From assembly GCA_003223645.1 (NCBI GenBank), contig QHVT01000006.1, forward strand, positions 248,001 to 312,000: a stretch of 64,000 nucleotides of DNA. Reading direction: 5' to 3'. Origin of the DNA: Acidobacteriota bacterium. GTDB taxonomy: Bacteria > Acidobacteriota > Thermoanaerobaculia > Gp7-AA8. Shown here one piece after another: positions 18,775 to 29,567 of the stretch. The notes under the pieces were generated by a model. The model made no database searches and was not told the origin of the DNA. It saw nothing but the letters and a program-made list of their open reading frames with translations. How positions within the stretch are numbered: position 1 is the first letter of the stretch; every line of letters begins with the position of its first letter. The position numbers and the translations under genes were made by a program.

Positions 18775-19551
18775 TCACCCCGGTCCTCCCGGCGCCGGTC
18801 CCGCCGCCGGCGACTCGATGATACTCGTCTCCTCCTGCCGCGACACGACGACGGAGATTCCGTCGCGGCCGCTCACCGGGGAGCCGCGCAGCGGATATTG
18901 GCGGATGATGATGCCGTCGGCGATGCCGGGATAGGCCTCGTATTTCACGGTCGATACGGTGAGGCCGCGCGCTTCGAGCGCGGGACGGACGGCGTCGAGT
19001 CTTCGGTCGATGAGATCGGGCATCACGTACTGCGGGGGTGGCGGCGGCACGCCGACGAGCAGCGCGACCGCGGTCTGCGGCGCGACGACGGTTCCTTTCG
19101 GCGGATCGGCTTCGAGCACGCCTTTCACGTCGGCGCCGACGTACGAGACGGTGTTCAGCTTCATGTTCTGTTGTCCGAGGCGCAGCATCGCGGTGCCGGC
19201 GGTCATGCCGGCGAAGTCGGGCACGCGCAGCACGAGCGGTCCCGCGCTCAGCTCGACGCGAATCGTCGAGCCGCGCTTGATGAGGCTCGTCGCGCCGGGC
19301 GTGCGGTTCTGCCAGACGACGTTGCCGAGCGGCACTTTGTCGGAGTTGCGGCGATGGGCGTCATCGACTTCCAGCTCGACGCCGAGATCGCGCGTGACCG
19401 CGCGCGCGTCAGCGATCGACCGGCCGATGAGGTTCGGCGTCGGAAGCGAGCGGCCTTTGACGAAGAACGTGAACCAGAAGTACGTGCTCGTGCCGAACAC
19501 GATCAGAAGCACGGCGCCGAACACTATGTTTTCAAGACAGCCGCGCTTCAT
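18775..19551 (-). CDS. PASTA-domain protein
   Basis: One TM segment followed by PASTA-like repeats: LPTPNLIGRSIADARAVTRDLGVELEV, RVPDFAGMTAGTAMLRLGQQNMKL, YVMPDLIDRRLDAVRPALEARGLTV. Confidence 0.9.
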   Translation of the reverse strand: MKRGCLENIVFGAVLLIVFGTSTYFWFTFFVKGRSLPTPNLIGRSIADARAVTRDLGVELEVDDAHRRNSDKVPLGNVVWQNRTPGATSLIKRGSTIRVELSAGPLVLRVPDFAGMTAGTAMLRLGQQNMKLNTVSYVGADVKGVLEADPPKGTVVAPQTAVALLVGVPPPPPQYVMPDLIDRRLDAVRPALEARGLTVSTVKYEAYPGIADGIIIRQYPLRGSPVSGRDGISVVVSRQEETSIIESPAAGPAPGGPG

Positions 19552-19576
19552 CCGATCTCGTATCCCTCGAAACCAG

Positions 19577-19668
19577 CCGTCATCCTGAGCGCAGCGAAGG
19601 ATCTCAAAATACGCAAACGTTTCGCATTTTGAGATCCTTCGTCGCGCTTCGCCGACTCAGGATGACGG
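19577..19668. repeat. GTCATCCTGAGC-family palindrome
   Basis: ccgtcatcctgagcgcagcgaaggatctcaaaatacgcaaacgtttcgcattttgagatccttcgtcgcgcttcgccgactcaggatgacgg. Confidence 0.9.
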
Positions 19669-19699
19669 TTTTTCTCACGACCTCTCACGATCACGAGCT

Positions 19700-22186
19700 T
19701 CATCGCCCTTCGGCCCGCTCAGTCGCGCGATCCGTCTTCTCGCGCTGCTCCGCGCGGTACTCGCGCTCGTCGTACTTCCGGTCGTGGTCCTTGATGATGT
19801 AGAGCGGGATGAGCGCTTCCTTCCAGACGTCTTCGACGCGCTGCACGAAGACGAACTTCAGCGCCGCCTTCGTCTCCTCCGGCACTTCGGAGATGTCCTT
19901 GCGATTGCCCTCGGGCAGCAGCACGGTCTTGATGTTCGCGCGGTGCGCGGCCATCACTTTCTCTTTGATCCCGCCGACGGAAAGCACTTTGCCGCGTAAG
20001 GTAATTTCTCCCGTCATGGCGATGTCGTGGCGCACGGGACGCTCTCCCATCACCGAGGCGATGCAGGTCGCGATGGCGACGCCGGCGGACGGACCGTCCT
20101 TCGGGATCGCCCCGGCGGGGAAGTGGATGTGGATGTCGTGCTCGCTGAACTTCTTCTCGGGGATGTCGATCTCGTGCGCCTTCGAGCGGACATACGAGTA
20201 CGCGGCCTGTACGGACTCGCGCATCACGTCGCCGAGCTGGCCGGTGACGGTCGTGCGTCCCGTGCCGGGCATGCGCGTGGCCTCGATGAACATGATCTCG
20301 CCGCCGAACTGCGTCCAGGCGAGTCCGGTCGATACGCCGATCTCCGGATGCCGTTCCGCGAATTCGTGCTCGAACTTCACGAGGCCGAGGTACGCCTCGA
20401 TGTCGTCCGTCTTCACTTCGTACGTCTTCGTCTCCTCGTCGCCGCTCGCGACTTTGCGCGCGATCTTGCGCAGCACCGTCGCGAGGTTGCGCTCGAGATT
20501 GCGCACGCCTGCTTCGGCGGTGTAATCGCGAATGATGAGCAGGATCGCGTCTTCGTCGATCTTCACCTGATCGGCGGTGAGGCCGTGATTCTCGAGGAGC
20601 TCGGGGATCAGATGCTTCACCGCGATCGCGAGCTTTTCGTTTTCCGTGTAGCCGGAGAGGCGAATGACTTCCATGCGATCGCGCAGCGGACTCGGAATCA
20701 TGTCGAGCACGTTCGCGGTGCAGATGAAGAGCGTGTGCGAGAGATCGAACGGGATCTCGAGATAGCGATCGACGAACGCGTGGTTCTGTTTCGGATCGAG
20801 CACTTCGAGGAGCGCCGACGACGGATCGCCGCGGAAGTCTTTTCCGATCTTGTCGATCTCGTCGATCATGATCAGCGGGTTGTTCACGCCGATCTGCATG
20901 TAGCTGCTGATCAGTTTCCCCGGCATCGCGCCGATGTAGGTCTTACGATGTCCGCGAATCTCCGATTCATCGGTGACGCCGCCGACGGCCATGCGCACGA
21001 ACTTCCGTCCGAGCGCGTCGGCGATCGCTGCGCCGAGGGAAGTCTTGCCGACGCCGGGAGGACCGGTGAAGCAGAGGATCGGTCCCTTGAGATCGCCCTT
21101 CAGTTTGAGCACGGCGAGAAACTCGAGGACGCGCTCCTTCACTTTGTCGAGTCCGTGATGCCGCGCGTCGAGAATCTCTTCCGCTTTCTGCAAGTCGAGT
21201 CGATCTTCGGTGTGCTGCGTCCACGGCACCTGCAGCACCGTGTCGAGATGTCCCTTCAGCACCGCGTAGTCCGATGATGACTGCGAGAGCTGCCCCATGC
21301 GCGTCACTTCGCGGCGCAGCGTCGTCTTGTGATCCTCGATGATCGGCAGCGTCTCGATGCGATCGCGGTACGTGTCCGCCTCGCGCTCCGCGGCGTTCGT
21401 TTCTCCGAGCTCGTCCTGAATGATGCGCAGCTGCTCGCGCAGATAGTTCTCGCGATCGCGGCGATCGATCGAGGTCTGAATCTGACGCTGCAATTCGCGA
21501 TCGACGGTCGCGCGTCCGAGGTCGCGATTGATCCAGTCGATGAGCAGCTCGATGCGCTCGATCGGATTCACCGTCTCGAGCAGCAACTGTTTTTCTTCGA
21601 GCGGGAAGTTGACGAAGGACGAGAGCAGATCGGCGAAGGTGTCGGGACCTTCGCTGACGTTCATGCGCAGGATGTTCAGCAGCTCGTTCGAATACTTGGA
21701 GTCGCTCTCGACGAGCTTCTCGAAGAGCGTCATCGCCTTGTTCATCAGCGAGTCCGTCTTCACGCCCTTCGGAATCGGGCGCGGCGCGACCTCCCGCAGT
21801 TGCGCCTCGAAGTACGGCTCGTTCTGCAGCATCTGCACGAGCTCGACGCGCTGGCGGCCCTGCAGGAAGAGTTGATAGCGATCGGACGAGAGCGGCAGGC
21901 GCTGCACGATCGCCGCGAGCACGCCGATCTGCGAGAGATCCTCGGCGCGCGGATTCTCCTTGTCGCCGGTCTTCTGACAGAACGCGGCGATCAGGTTCTG
22001 ATCGTCGGGGAGACTCTTGAGCAGGCGCACGTTGCGGTCGATGCCGACCTGCAGCGAGAGCACGCCGCCGGGAAAGAGCACCGACGAGACGAGGGGGATG
22101 ATCGGCAGCCGGCTCGGAACGTCGAGGTCCATCCAGTCCTGGGAGTTGTTGGGCAACTGCGGTTTCCCGCGATTCGATTGGGCCAT
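19700..22186 (-). CDS. lon: Lon protease (endopeptidase La)
   Basis: [50 protein letters not shown] and proteolytic [17 protein letters not shown]. Confidence 0.97.
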   Translation of the reverse strand: MAQSNRGKPQLPNNSQDWMDLDVPSRLPIIPLVSSVLFPGGVLSLQVGIDRNVRLLKSLPDDQNLIAAFCQKTGDKENPRAEDLSQIGVLAAIVQRLPLSSDRYQLFLQGRQRVELVQMLQNEPYFEAQLREVAPRPIPKGVKTDSLMNKAMTLFEKLVESDSKYSNELLNILRMNVSEGPDTFADLLSSFVNFPLEEKQLLLETVNPIERIELLIDWINRDLGRATVDRELQRQIQTSIDRRDRENYLREQLRIIQDELGETNAAEREADTYRDRIETLPIIEDHKTTLRREVTRMGQLSQSSSDYAVLKGHLDTVLQVPWTQHTEDRLDLQKAEEILDARHHGLDKVKERVLEFLAVLKLKGDLKGPILCFTGPPGVGKTSLGAAIADALGRKFVRMAVGGVTDESEIRGHRKTYIGAMPGKLISSYMQIGVNNPLIMIDEIDKIGKDFRGDPSSALLEVLDPKQNHAFVDRYLEIPFDLSHTLFICTANVLDMIPSPLRDRMEVIRLSGYTENEKLAIAVKHLIPELLENHGLTADQVKIDEDAILLIIRDYTAEAGVRNLERNLATVLRKIARKVASGDEETKTYEVKTDDIEAYLGLVKFEHEFAERHPEIGVSTGLAWTQFGGEIMFIEATRMPGTGRTTVTGQLGDVMRESVQAAYSYVRSKAHEIDIPEKKFSEHDIHIHFPAGAIPKDGPSAGVAIATCIASVMGERPVRHDIAMTGEITLRGKVLSVGGIKEKVMAAHRANIKTVLLPEGNRKDISEVPEETKAALKFVFVQRVEDVWKEALIPLYIIKDHDRKYDEREYRAEQREKTDRATERAEGR

Positions 22187-22359
22187 TGCTTAGCCGGCGC
22201 CGTCCGCGCGCGCCGCAATTGTAGTCGCTTCACACAACAAGAAATCGCGTGAAGCGAATTGCGCGCCGCGATCGCGCTCAAAGCGAGGTGAACAAGTGCT
22301 GCTACACTGCGAGCGCGACGGCACGTTCCTGGCAGCAGAAGCCGTCGGACAACGATCGA

Positions 22360-23355
22360 ATGTCGAGTGCGAGCGAGCCTTTTCTATCAGACCCGGCGCT
22401 GAAGCGGGCGGATCTGCATTGCCACAGCCGCTTCTCGATCTTCAAGTACTTCAAGCGCGCGAACACGCGCGACTGCTACAACGCACCCGAGGACGTGTAT
22501 CGGATCGCGAAAGAGCGCGGCATGTCGTTCGTCACGCTCACCGATCACGACTCCATCGACGGCGCGCTGTATCTCCTCAATAAGTGGCCGGACATGAAGG
22601 ACTTCTTCATCGGAGAAGAAGTCGAGACCTATTTCCCGGAGACGAGCCAGCGCATCCACATCGGCGTGTGGGGACTGAACGAGGCGCAGCATCGCGAGAT
22701 CCAGCGGCTGCGGCCGGACATCCGCGAGCTGATTCCGTACATGAAATCGGAGCGGCTGCTGTTCGGCATCAACCATCTCTTTCAGAACTATCGGATGAAG
22801 AACGTGCCGGCGCGCTACATCGCCGAGCTGCTGGACATGTTCAAGGTCTTCGAAGTGCTGAACGGCGCGATGGCGTCGTATCACAACAAGATGGTGCAGC
22901 AGCTCGTGCAGCACGTGAAGGAAACGCACGGCCAGCACATCTCGATGGTCGGCGGCTCCGACGCGCACACGTTGAAACACGTCGCGAAGGTGCACACCGT
23001 CGCGAAGGGCGAGACGCCGCAGGAGTTCCTCGACAACGTGCGCGAGGGAAACTGCTTTGCCTGGGGCAGCGAGATGCGCTTCCGCGAACTGATCGCGGAC
23101 ATTTATCTATTGACCCTCGCCTACCAAAGCGAAATGGGCGCCGACCTCCGCAACCGCGAATACACGCGAATGGACAAAACGATCCAACTCGCTGGAAGAC
23201 TCGCGTCCATCCCCGCGACGATCTCCGGCATCCCCGCGGCGATCACGTCGCTGAATTACCTCAAGCAGATCGTGGTGACGAAGGGATTGTCGTTCCGCTT
23301 CTCGAAGCTGGTGGAGGAGATCCGGCCGGGATTTGCGACGGGCGAACAGCAGTAA
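22360..23355 (+). CDS. PHP-domain metal-dependent phosphoesterase-like protein
   Basis: RADLHCHSRFS, FVTLTDHDSIDG, MVGGSDAHTLKHVA. Confidence 0.88.
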   Translation: MSSASEPFLSDPALKRADLHCHSRFSIFKYFKRANTRDCYNAPEDVYRIAKERGMSFVTLTDHDSIDGALYLLNKWPDMKDFFIGEEVETYFPETSQRIHIGVWGLNEAQHREIQRLRPDIRELIPYMKSERLLFGINHLFQNYRMKNVPARYIAELLDMFKVFEVLNGAMASYHNKMVQQLVQHVKETHGQHISMVGGSDAHTLKHVAKVHTVAKGETPQEFLDNVREGNCFAWGSEMRFRELIADIYLLTLAYQSEMGADLRNREYTRMDKTIQLAGRLASIPATISGIPAAITSLNYLKQIVVTKGLSFRFSKLVEEIRPGFATGEQQ

Positions 23356-23361
23356 CCCGCG

Positions 23362-24435
23362 TCAGATCTTCTCTTTCACGAAACTCTCGATCGAGCCCAA
23401 CCGCGATCGCAGCCGCGACTTCGGCGTCGGATGCTTTGCTGCCGCCGTCTCCGGCGCCGGCGGCGCCGACACGGATGTACCGCCGAGGAGTCTCATGTAG
23501 TTCACGGCGGGATGCTGATATCCCGCCTCGGAATACCAATTGGTGCTGCCGGAAGGGACTCCCGTCAACGGAATGAAGCCGGTCGCCGGCTGGGCATAGC
23601 TGACGTGAGTCGCTTTCATGATGTCCGTGAATCCGACGACGGCGGCATAGATCAGGTCCGGCACTTTGATGCCGGACGCCGCATAGACGTCATCGTCGTC
23701 TTTGATGCTCGCCCAGCAATTCGGCACGATATCCAGCGAATTGACGTAGCGCATCGAGTAGCCGAAGCTCGAATCGAAGTAGCTCGCGAACGCGGCATTG
23801 CCGGCACTCGGCCCGGCGAACGTGGCGGGCACGACGTGCAGGTTGGGACACTGACTCGCGAGCACGTTCTGAAGCCACGGCGCGATGACCGAGGAGAGAC
23901 AGCCGCCGAGACTGTGGCCGGTGACGACGAGGACCGGATTGTCGTTCGCCGGAGCAGAGAGATAGCTGCCGAGAAACTGCACGAGCGTTTGGCCGCCGAT
24001 GGCGCAGCTCTCGATGGCTTTCAATCCGTCGACCGTGCCGCCGGCGATTCGGGCGGGATTGTCCGGCGCCCAAGGGAGCGGAACCTGATGCGCGATGTCA
24101 AAGTCCTCCCAGATATTTTCGACGCTGCCCCACGCGTCATTCACATCGGTGTCCGTGCCGCGCGTGACGACGGCGGCGAACGTCGGCGGCAGTCCGGCGG
24201 CCATGGTGTACGCCGCAACGAACACGAGGTTCGCGTTGTCGTGGTTCTCCGCCGGTCCCCAGACACACTGCCACGAGCCGGTTGCATCGAGCGGCCGCAG
24301 CGCAGCGACCCCCGCCGCAATTTCCGCAAAATCGAAGTACGAGACTTCGCAGAGCTGCAGATAGGCGATGGCAAACGGATCGGGAGTGGTGGTGGAAGGC
24401 TGGGTCATTGCCAGCTTTTGTTGATCGTTCGCCAT
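23362..24435 (-). CDS. Class 3-type lipase (alpha/beta hydrolase)
   Basis: VLVVTGHSLGGCLSSVIAPWL nucleophile elbow; FAGPSAGNAAFASYF; MRYVNSLDIVP. Confidence 0.85.
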   Translation of the reverse strand: MANDQQKLAMTQPSTTTPDPFAIAYLQLCEVSYFDFAEIAAGVAALRPLDATGSWQCVWGPAENHDNANLVFVAAYTMAAGLPPTFAAVVTRGTDTDVNDAWGSVENIWEDFDIAHQVPLPWAPDNPARIAGGTVDGLKAIESCAIGGQTLVQFLGSYLSAPANDNPVLVVTGHSLGGCLSSVIAPWLQNVLASQCPNLHVVPATFAGPSAGNAAFASYFDSSFGYSMRYVNSLDIVPNCWASIKDDDDVYAASGIKVPDLIYAAVVGFTDIMKATHVSYAQPATGFIPLTGVPSGSTNWYSEAGYQHPAVNYMRLLGGTSVSAPPAPETAAAKHPTPKSRLRSRLGSIESFVKEKI

Positions 24436-24567
24436 GAGCGTCTTCTCCCTATGGACGGATTGAGTGAACCATTTCGATTATACAATCGCGCTTTAGCACC
24501 TCCGGGACGACAATTCCGCTCTCGCGATCGCGCTGGGAATTGTGCTATTCCTCGAAGAGGATCCCTT

Positions 24568-27500
24568 CTAGAGCTTCGTATTTCTCGCGGACTCGTCAGA
24601 GGTACAGCCAAGTGAATCGAGAAGCTGGAACGCGGCCCAATACGCGGGATGACGGAATTCCAAAACGTCACTCCGCAGGGCCCCGATTTGCGCGGCCCGA
24701 AGTGCGTCCGCGGGTGCAGCACCGTTCACGAGCCGGTCATGAAGCATTGCCATGAGAGGACCGATCTCGTTGTCGTCAACATCCCAGAGTGTACCCACGA
24801 CAGACGGTACTCCCGCTACGAGAAACGCGCGTGCGACACTCGGAACGCCTTCAACGCCCGCAGTGTGACCTCGAAGCGTGCTGCAAGATGCAAGCACGAC
24901 CACGCGCATGTGCCGGAACGATAACTGGGCTATCTTCTGGACGGTCAGAAGACCGCCTCCACCATCTTCAGGTGCAAACAGCAACGCCGAGTGCCACGGT
25001 TCACTGGGCCGAGTCACCGCGTGACCGGCGAAGTGGACAACATCATAGGCGTCGGCGATCGAGATGAATTGGGATACCGTCGCGTGCAAACCGGTCACGA
25101 CGATCTGCCGGCTGTACATGCGCGCGATGCGATTCACCTCTTGTTCCGAAGCCGGGAGCAACGACAGATTCTCGAATGGCCCGCCTGCGAGCAGCGGGTT
25201 TGCAAAAAGAGCCGCGCCGGAAGGAGACCGTGTCGTGGGACACGGTCCTGAGCGATGCACGCCGGCATAAACCGACGCACTTGGAGTGGTGAGCAGAACG
25301 TAATCTTCGATGAGATACCGACCAGTACTTCCATTCATCAAGGCTGCAAAGGGTAATTGCTGCAATTTTGCGTCGGGTACCACGATGAGCGAGCGCGATC
25401 GCGAAAGCTGCTTCTGGAGAGGCTTCAACAACCACTCGTACAACGTTCGAGAAGATGCATCGACGATCGCTCTGTCGCGGTGCTCGGTCAGAGCATCGAT
25501 GAAGGACTGAACTTCGCGTTCCAGGACTTCGCGACGGATCGGCACTCGCGTCAGGATCGCGTATGCATGGTCGATGGTAACGATGGCAATCGCATCCTCC
25601 AGAATCTGGTATTCGACGAGGAGCGAGCCGGCCGGCAAAGACTCTCTGAGCGCGTCGATGGAGATCGGACGCGAAAGCGATCCCTTGCCCTCTTTCGCAA
25701 AGATTTCCTCGAGGATGGCACGGGCACGTCCGCGCTCGACGTATCCGAAGACACCGGCAGCGTCGTGGCGGGCCAGCGCCAGCGACACGGCGTCGGTAAA
25801 CAACTCGCCGGCGTCGTCGAAGATGCCTGCGCGAAGATCGGCGTCCGGAGTATGGACTCTCTGCTGCTCAAGGCGCTCCATGCCGCGTTCGAAATCCCGT
25901 TGAGCATCGTCTAGTCGGCCAAGATCTCGACTGACGCGGCCCCGCTGCAGATAGAGCTCGGGTAATAAGAGAGCGCGCTTGGCACCCTCCTGAAACTCGA
26001 TGGCCGCGGAAAGAGAGGAGAGTGCTCGGCGCGGATCCTGGCGTCGAATCAGCGAGCCGGAAACGGCATCGGTATCGGCGATGAGCTTCCGACGAATCGC
26101 CGGATCAGATACTTTCAAGGCTTCCTTGTGCGCCTCGGCGAGCGCGCTCCGCCACTCCCTGGTGTGACCGAGGTGATATTCCGAGGCAGCGAGGCGCAGG
26201 AACATGTCGCAGTCGTCGCGCGGGATGGAACCGCTGAAGGTCGTCCGTTCGGTACCGATGAGCACCCGCGCCAATTCCCATTCACCGTGTCGCAACGCCG
26301 AACGAGACAACCCGCCGACGGTGATGCGCATGCGTCTGGAGTCGCCCGACCGAGCGAGCAGCGTCAGCGCGTGCGTGCCGCGACTCAATGCAAGATAGCG
26401 TTGTCCCAGGAAGTCATAGGACTGGCTGATGAGTGCCTCGACGGTCCCGGCGAAACCGAACTCGCCGAGACGGTTGAACATCGATAGCGAATCACCCGCG
26501 GCAGTAAGCGCTTCGCTCCAACTCCCGTCTGCTGCGTCACAAAGCGCAACGTGATACAGAGCAAACGCGACAAGTGCGTCATGATGCGATCGAGCCGCGC
26601 GCTCCGCTGTGATCAAAGCTATCAGACGCCTCCGTGCTTCCGGTGCCCGGTTTTCGTCGATCAGCGCGATGGCGGTGTAGCACTCGCTCATCGCCGCCAT
26701 TGGATTGTCCACGGAGGCGAAGAGCTGCGTTGCCGCCTCATAAGCTGGAAGTGCTTGTCCGGCATTCTGATCGCGACTGGCGTACCTTCCGCTTCGATAG
26801 CGCAGAAACGCCCTCGCATGGACGTGCAACCGATTCGCATCGGGCGCGGCGGCAGCGTAGTCGATGGATCGCAAAACATCGGTCAAGAACTGTTCACCGC
26901 TGCGAAGACGTAACGCTTCGGCAATGACGGCGATGCGAGACAACATGGCCGACGCGGCGCCAAGATTTCCGGCTTCGACGAAATCCGCCCAGGCGGAGAG
27001 GTAGATACTCTCTGCATAAGTTCGCGCCTGTTGCGGATAGGTGCGGGTAAGCCGGGCCAGTTCTTCGTCGGATAGCTTCTCGAAGTGTGCAGTCGCCTTT
27101 TGCCAGGCGGTACTGTCGTCAGTCGTTTTATCGAGCGTCGCTGCATGTGCGCGCGCAAGGGCCGCCCACGACGAGGACGAGTCGCGGAGAAGATAATGCC
27201 GCCACGCTGCCGACGCTGCTCGTCGCAGTCCGAGAAGCTCCAACGCGCGGGCGCGGAGAAAAAGCGGCGACGAGGCATCTGTGTCGAGTACTCGGGCATG
27301 ATCGGCGGCGGCGAGCGCAGCGAGGAGATGCTCGCGTGCACTCAGCGCAGTACCGACCATCACTTCCGCGACAGCGAGATTTGTCCACACCGAAGCATCG
27401 CGTCGATTCTGTGGAATCGACTCGAAACGTCTGACCGCGTCTTCAGGCCGGCCGGTGATCAGATTCGCTACACCGAACGCATGCGCCGAACGGATCGCGT

Positions 27501-27783
27501 CATCGGAATCAATGTTTGCCAGTTTCTCAGCCGCCTCCAACAGAGTCCGTGGAGCGGGCAGAATTCCGACTGTTGCGGACGCGAACCGGTCGCCATCGCA
27601 CGCCAACGGAACACCCAGTGAGTGGTTCGCATTCGCGAGGAGAATCGCTTGCTTGAAGGCAACGTTCAGCCGCCAATGACGGATCGGCCGGCGCAGCATG
27701 AGCGCTGCGCCGGCGGTACAACACGCGATTACGACCATCCACGCCGCCAAACGCGACGGCCGGCGCTTTCCCGACAGGCTCAT
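24568..27783 (-). CDS. TPR-CHAT protein (caspase-fold protease domain at C-terminus)
   Basis: TPR-like N-terminal region; YDVVHFAGHAVTRPSEPWHSALLFAPEDGGGGLLTVQKIAQLSFRHMRVVVLASCSTLRGHTAGVEGVPSVARAFLVAGVPSVVGTLWDVDD: His/Cys dyad candidates. Confidence 0.93.
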   Translation of the reverse strand: MSLSGKRRPSRLAAWMVVIACCTAGAALMLRRPIRHWRLNVAFKQAILLANANHSLGVPLACDGDRFASATVGILPAPRTLLEAAEKLANIDSDDAIRSAHAFGVANLITGRPEDAVRRFESIPQNRRDASVWTNLAVAEVMVGTALSAREHLLAALAAADHARVLDTDASSPLFLRARALELLGLRRAASAAWRHYLLRDSSSSWAALARAHAATLDKTTDDSTAWQKATAHFEKLSDEELARLTRTYPQQARTYAESIYLSAWADFVEAGNLGAASAMLSRIAVIAEALRLRSGEQFLTDVLRSIDYAAAAPDANRLHVHARAFLRYRSGRYASRDQNAGQALPAYEAATQLFASVDNPMAAMSECYTAIALIDENRAPEARRRLIALITAERAARSHHDALVAFALYHVALCDAADGSWSEALTAAGDSLSMFNRLGEFGFAGTVEALISQSYDFLGQRYLALSRGTHALTLLARSGDSRRMRITVGGLSRSALRHGEWELARVLIGTERTTFSGSIPRDDCDMFLRLAASEYHLGHTREWRSALAEAHKEALKVSDPAIRRKLIADTDAVSGSLIRRQDPRRALSSLSAAIEFQEGAKRALLLPELYLQRGRVSRDLGRLDDAQRDFERGMERLEQQRVHTPDADLRAGIFDDAGELFTDAVSLALARHDAAGVFGYVERGRARAILEEIFAKEGKGSLSRPISIDALRESLPAGSLLVEYQILEDAIAIVTIDHAYAILTRVPIRREVLEREVQSFIDALTEHRDRAIVDASSRTLYEWLLKPLQKQLSRSRSLIVVPDAKLQQLPFAALMNGSTGRYLIEDYVLLTTPSASVYAGVHRSGPCPTTRSPSGAALFANPLLAGGPFENLSLLPASEQEVNRIARMYSRQIVVTGLHATVSQFISIADAYDVVHFAGHAVTRPSEPWHSALLFAPEDGGGGLLTVQKIAQLSFRHMRVVVLASCSTLRGHTAGVEGVPSVARAFLVAGVPSVVGTLWDVDDNEIGPLMAMLHDRLVNGAAPADALRAAQIGALRSDVLEFRHPAYWAAFQLLDSLGCTSDESARNTKL

Positions 27784-27820
27784 TCTTTGTCGAAGAGCTT
27801 AGCAGGCCAGATTGCGCGAC

Positions 27821-28630
27821 TCACGGCCAGCCGGTGACGGGACAGGAATTGACAGGATCGGCGTCGATCCTCGGGAGCGGCGGGTCGCTACCGACCGTTC
27901 CCTCCCTTGCGAGGTTGTAATAGAGGTGGAAGTGATGTTCGACATCGTCACCGGACCCGGTCGTAAAAATATCTGCAAGAGGCTGATTCCCGATTGTGAT
28001 GAGATTTTGGTCGGAGCCGAGTTGGACCTGTACATCCCGCACATCGCGTTTCTTGAACGTCAGGATCACGTCGTCGGAATCGATCTGTAGCAGCAGGAAC
28101 ACATCTTCGGGGGTCTGCAGACTTGATGTAATCGTACCGCTCCGTCGCTTATAAACAGTGATGAATTCATACAGCGAACCAGAATAGAGAGAGCCTCCTG
28201 TGATGTCGAAGAAAGCCGAAAACATGGCGTCATCAGGATATTCCCCAAAGCATTCATCCACCGGCAGAGGGTCGAGACCAGGGTGAACTGTCGTCATTTT
28301 CGGTACATGCTCTTCGAAAGAATTCTGAATCTCGACGTCGCTCGTCACGACGTTCTCGATCTTGATGACGTGATGTGAAAGGTCATAACGAGCGTAATCG
28401 ATTTGTCCGGCTCCGGGGGGATGTTGGTATTTGACGCCTAGTTCGGAACGACTCGTCGGATACATACCGGCAATCGGGAATTCGACATAAGGAATATGCC
28501 TCTTGATTTCCGGAACGTCGGGAAGATTGTCGAATGGCAGAATGAGCCGCCTTGCGACATTAGGCAGTTTGTCTTCTGGTGGTTGGGCAAAGCAGGCAGT
28601 GCCGGCAATACGGACGGTGAGAGTGCGCAT
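27821..28630 (-). CDS. Hypothetical protein in caspase/CHAT operon
   Basis: Short gaps to both neighbours on the same strand; no family recognised. Confidence 0.6.
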   Translation of the reverse strand: MRTLTVRIAGTACFAQPPEDKLPNVARRLILPFDNLPDVPEIKRHIPYVEFPIAGMYPTSRSELGVKYQHPPGAGQIDYARYDLSHHVIKIENVVTSDVEIQNSFEEHVPKMTTVHPGLDPLPVDECFGEYPDDAMFSAFFDITGGSLYSGSLYEFITVYKRRSGTITSSLQTPEDVFLLLQIDSDDVILTFKKRDVRDVQVQLGSDQNLITIGNQPLADIFTTGSGDDVEHHFHLYYNLAREGTVGSDPPLPRIDADPVNSCPVTGWP

Positions 28631-28646
28631 GAGTGTTTTCCTTTCT

Positions 28647-29471
28647 TTATGTAAGAAACGGGTGCGGACGCCGCGGTACGTTGCCGAGGAGTGTGGCGCG
28701 CTGGTCCGAAGCCAAAGGGTTGATTGCTTTCAGCAGCAGCAAGTATGTTCGCTTGAAGTTTTGCCGCAGTGCAGGAATAGCGCGGCTACTAAAAAGCAGA
28801 TGGGGAGGAAACCCGCTCACAACCGGCAATTGCTGAGCGAATCTGCCCTCTTCGCAGGCGGCGACGACGAGCAGATCGACGGTCGCCACTTCAATGCCTT
28901 TATCCCACAGCGAACTGAAGCGATGTATCGTCAGAATGGTCGAGAGTTCGGTGTCGTCAATGAGCGCTTCGAAAAGAGGTTGAGCGTCGATGTCAGCATC
29001 CGGTGGACCGACGTCGAAATCCGCCGCCACAGTGTCGGGATCAAACCCACCAGCAAAGCAACATTCGAGGATAATTGTGATTAAGGCATCCGGTGGCGGC
29101 TTTACTCTCTTTACTACCGCAGATACCTCGGAATCGGTAAGCGCCGCCGCGATTCGATTGCCGTTTGGGGAATGAAACATCAGCAAGGCCTCGTCCGCCA
29201 TTCGTCCACCGATTGGAACAACGGTACCGTGGCCACAGAACACAAACACGAGCTGGTCGCCTGTCATCGCACCACTTAAAAGCCAGTTTTCGAGATCATC
29301 CAGGATTACCGCCTTTGTCGCCGAGGAGTCCGGCCTCATCCTGATGTCAGTGAAGCCGTACTTCGTTCTCAAAAGATCCGCCCAGTTGTTCGCTTCGGCA
29401 ACAGCTGCTTTCAGGGGGCGCGTTGGGGGCTCATACTTGTCGATACCGACGACTAGAGCCTTCTTGGTCAT
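28647..29471 (-). CDS. Caspase-family (C14-like/metacaspase-like) peptidase
   Basis: KALVVGIDKYEP...LKAAVAEANNWADLL; LVFVFCGHGTVVP (His); LITIILECCFAGGFD (Cys). Confidence 0.9.
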   Translation of the reverse strand: MTKKALVVGIDKYEPPTRPLKAAVAEANNWADLLRTKYGFTDIRMRPDSSATKAVILDDLENWLLSGAMTGDQLVFVFCGHGTVVPIGGRMADEALLMFHSPNGNRIAAALTDSEVSAVVKRVKPPPDALITIILECCFAGGFDPDTVAADFDVGPPDADIDAQPLFEALIDDTELSTILTIHRFSSLWDKGIEVATVDLLVVAACEEGRFAQQLPVVSGFPPHLLFSSRAIPALRQNFKRTYLLLLKAINPLASDQRATLLGNVPRRPHPFLT

Positions 29472-29567
29472 GACGTCCTCCTTCCTATTCGAACGAGATC
29501 GGGGCGCGTTCAGATCTCGTTCTGGTCGGAAGACGGACGTGCTCAGGGATTTCTCAAGAAATCTTCG

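Noticed and set aside
20027-21277. 416-aa plus-strand ORF
   Set aside because: Antisense to lon; shadow ORF.
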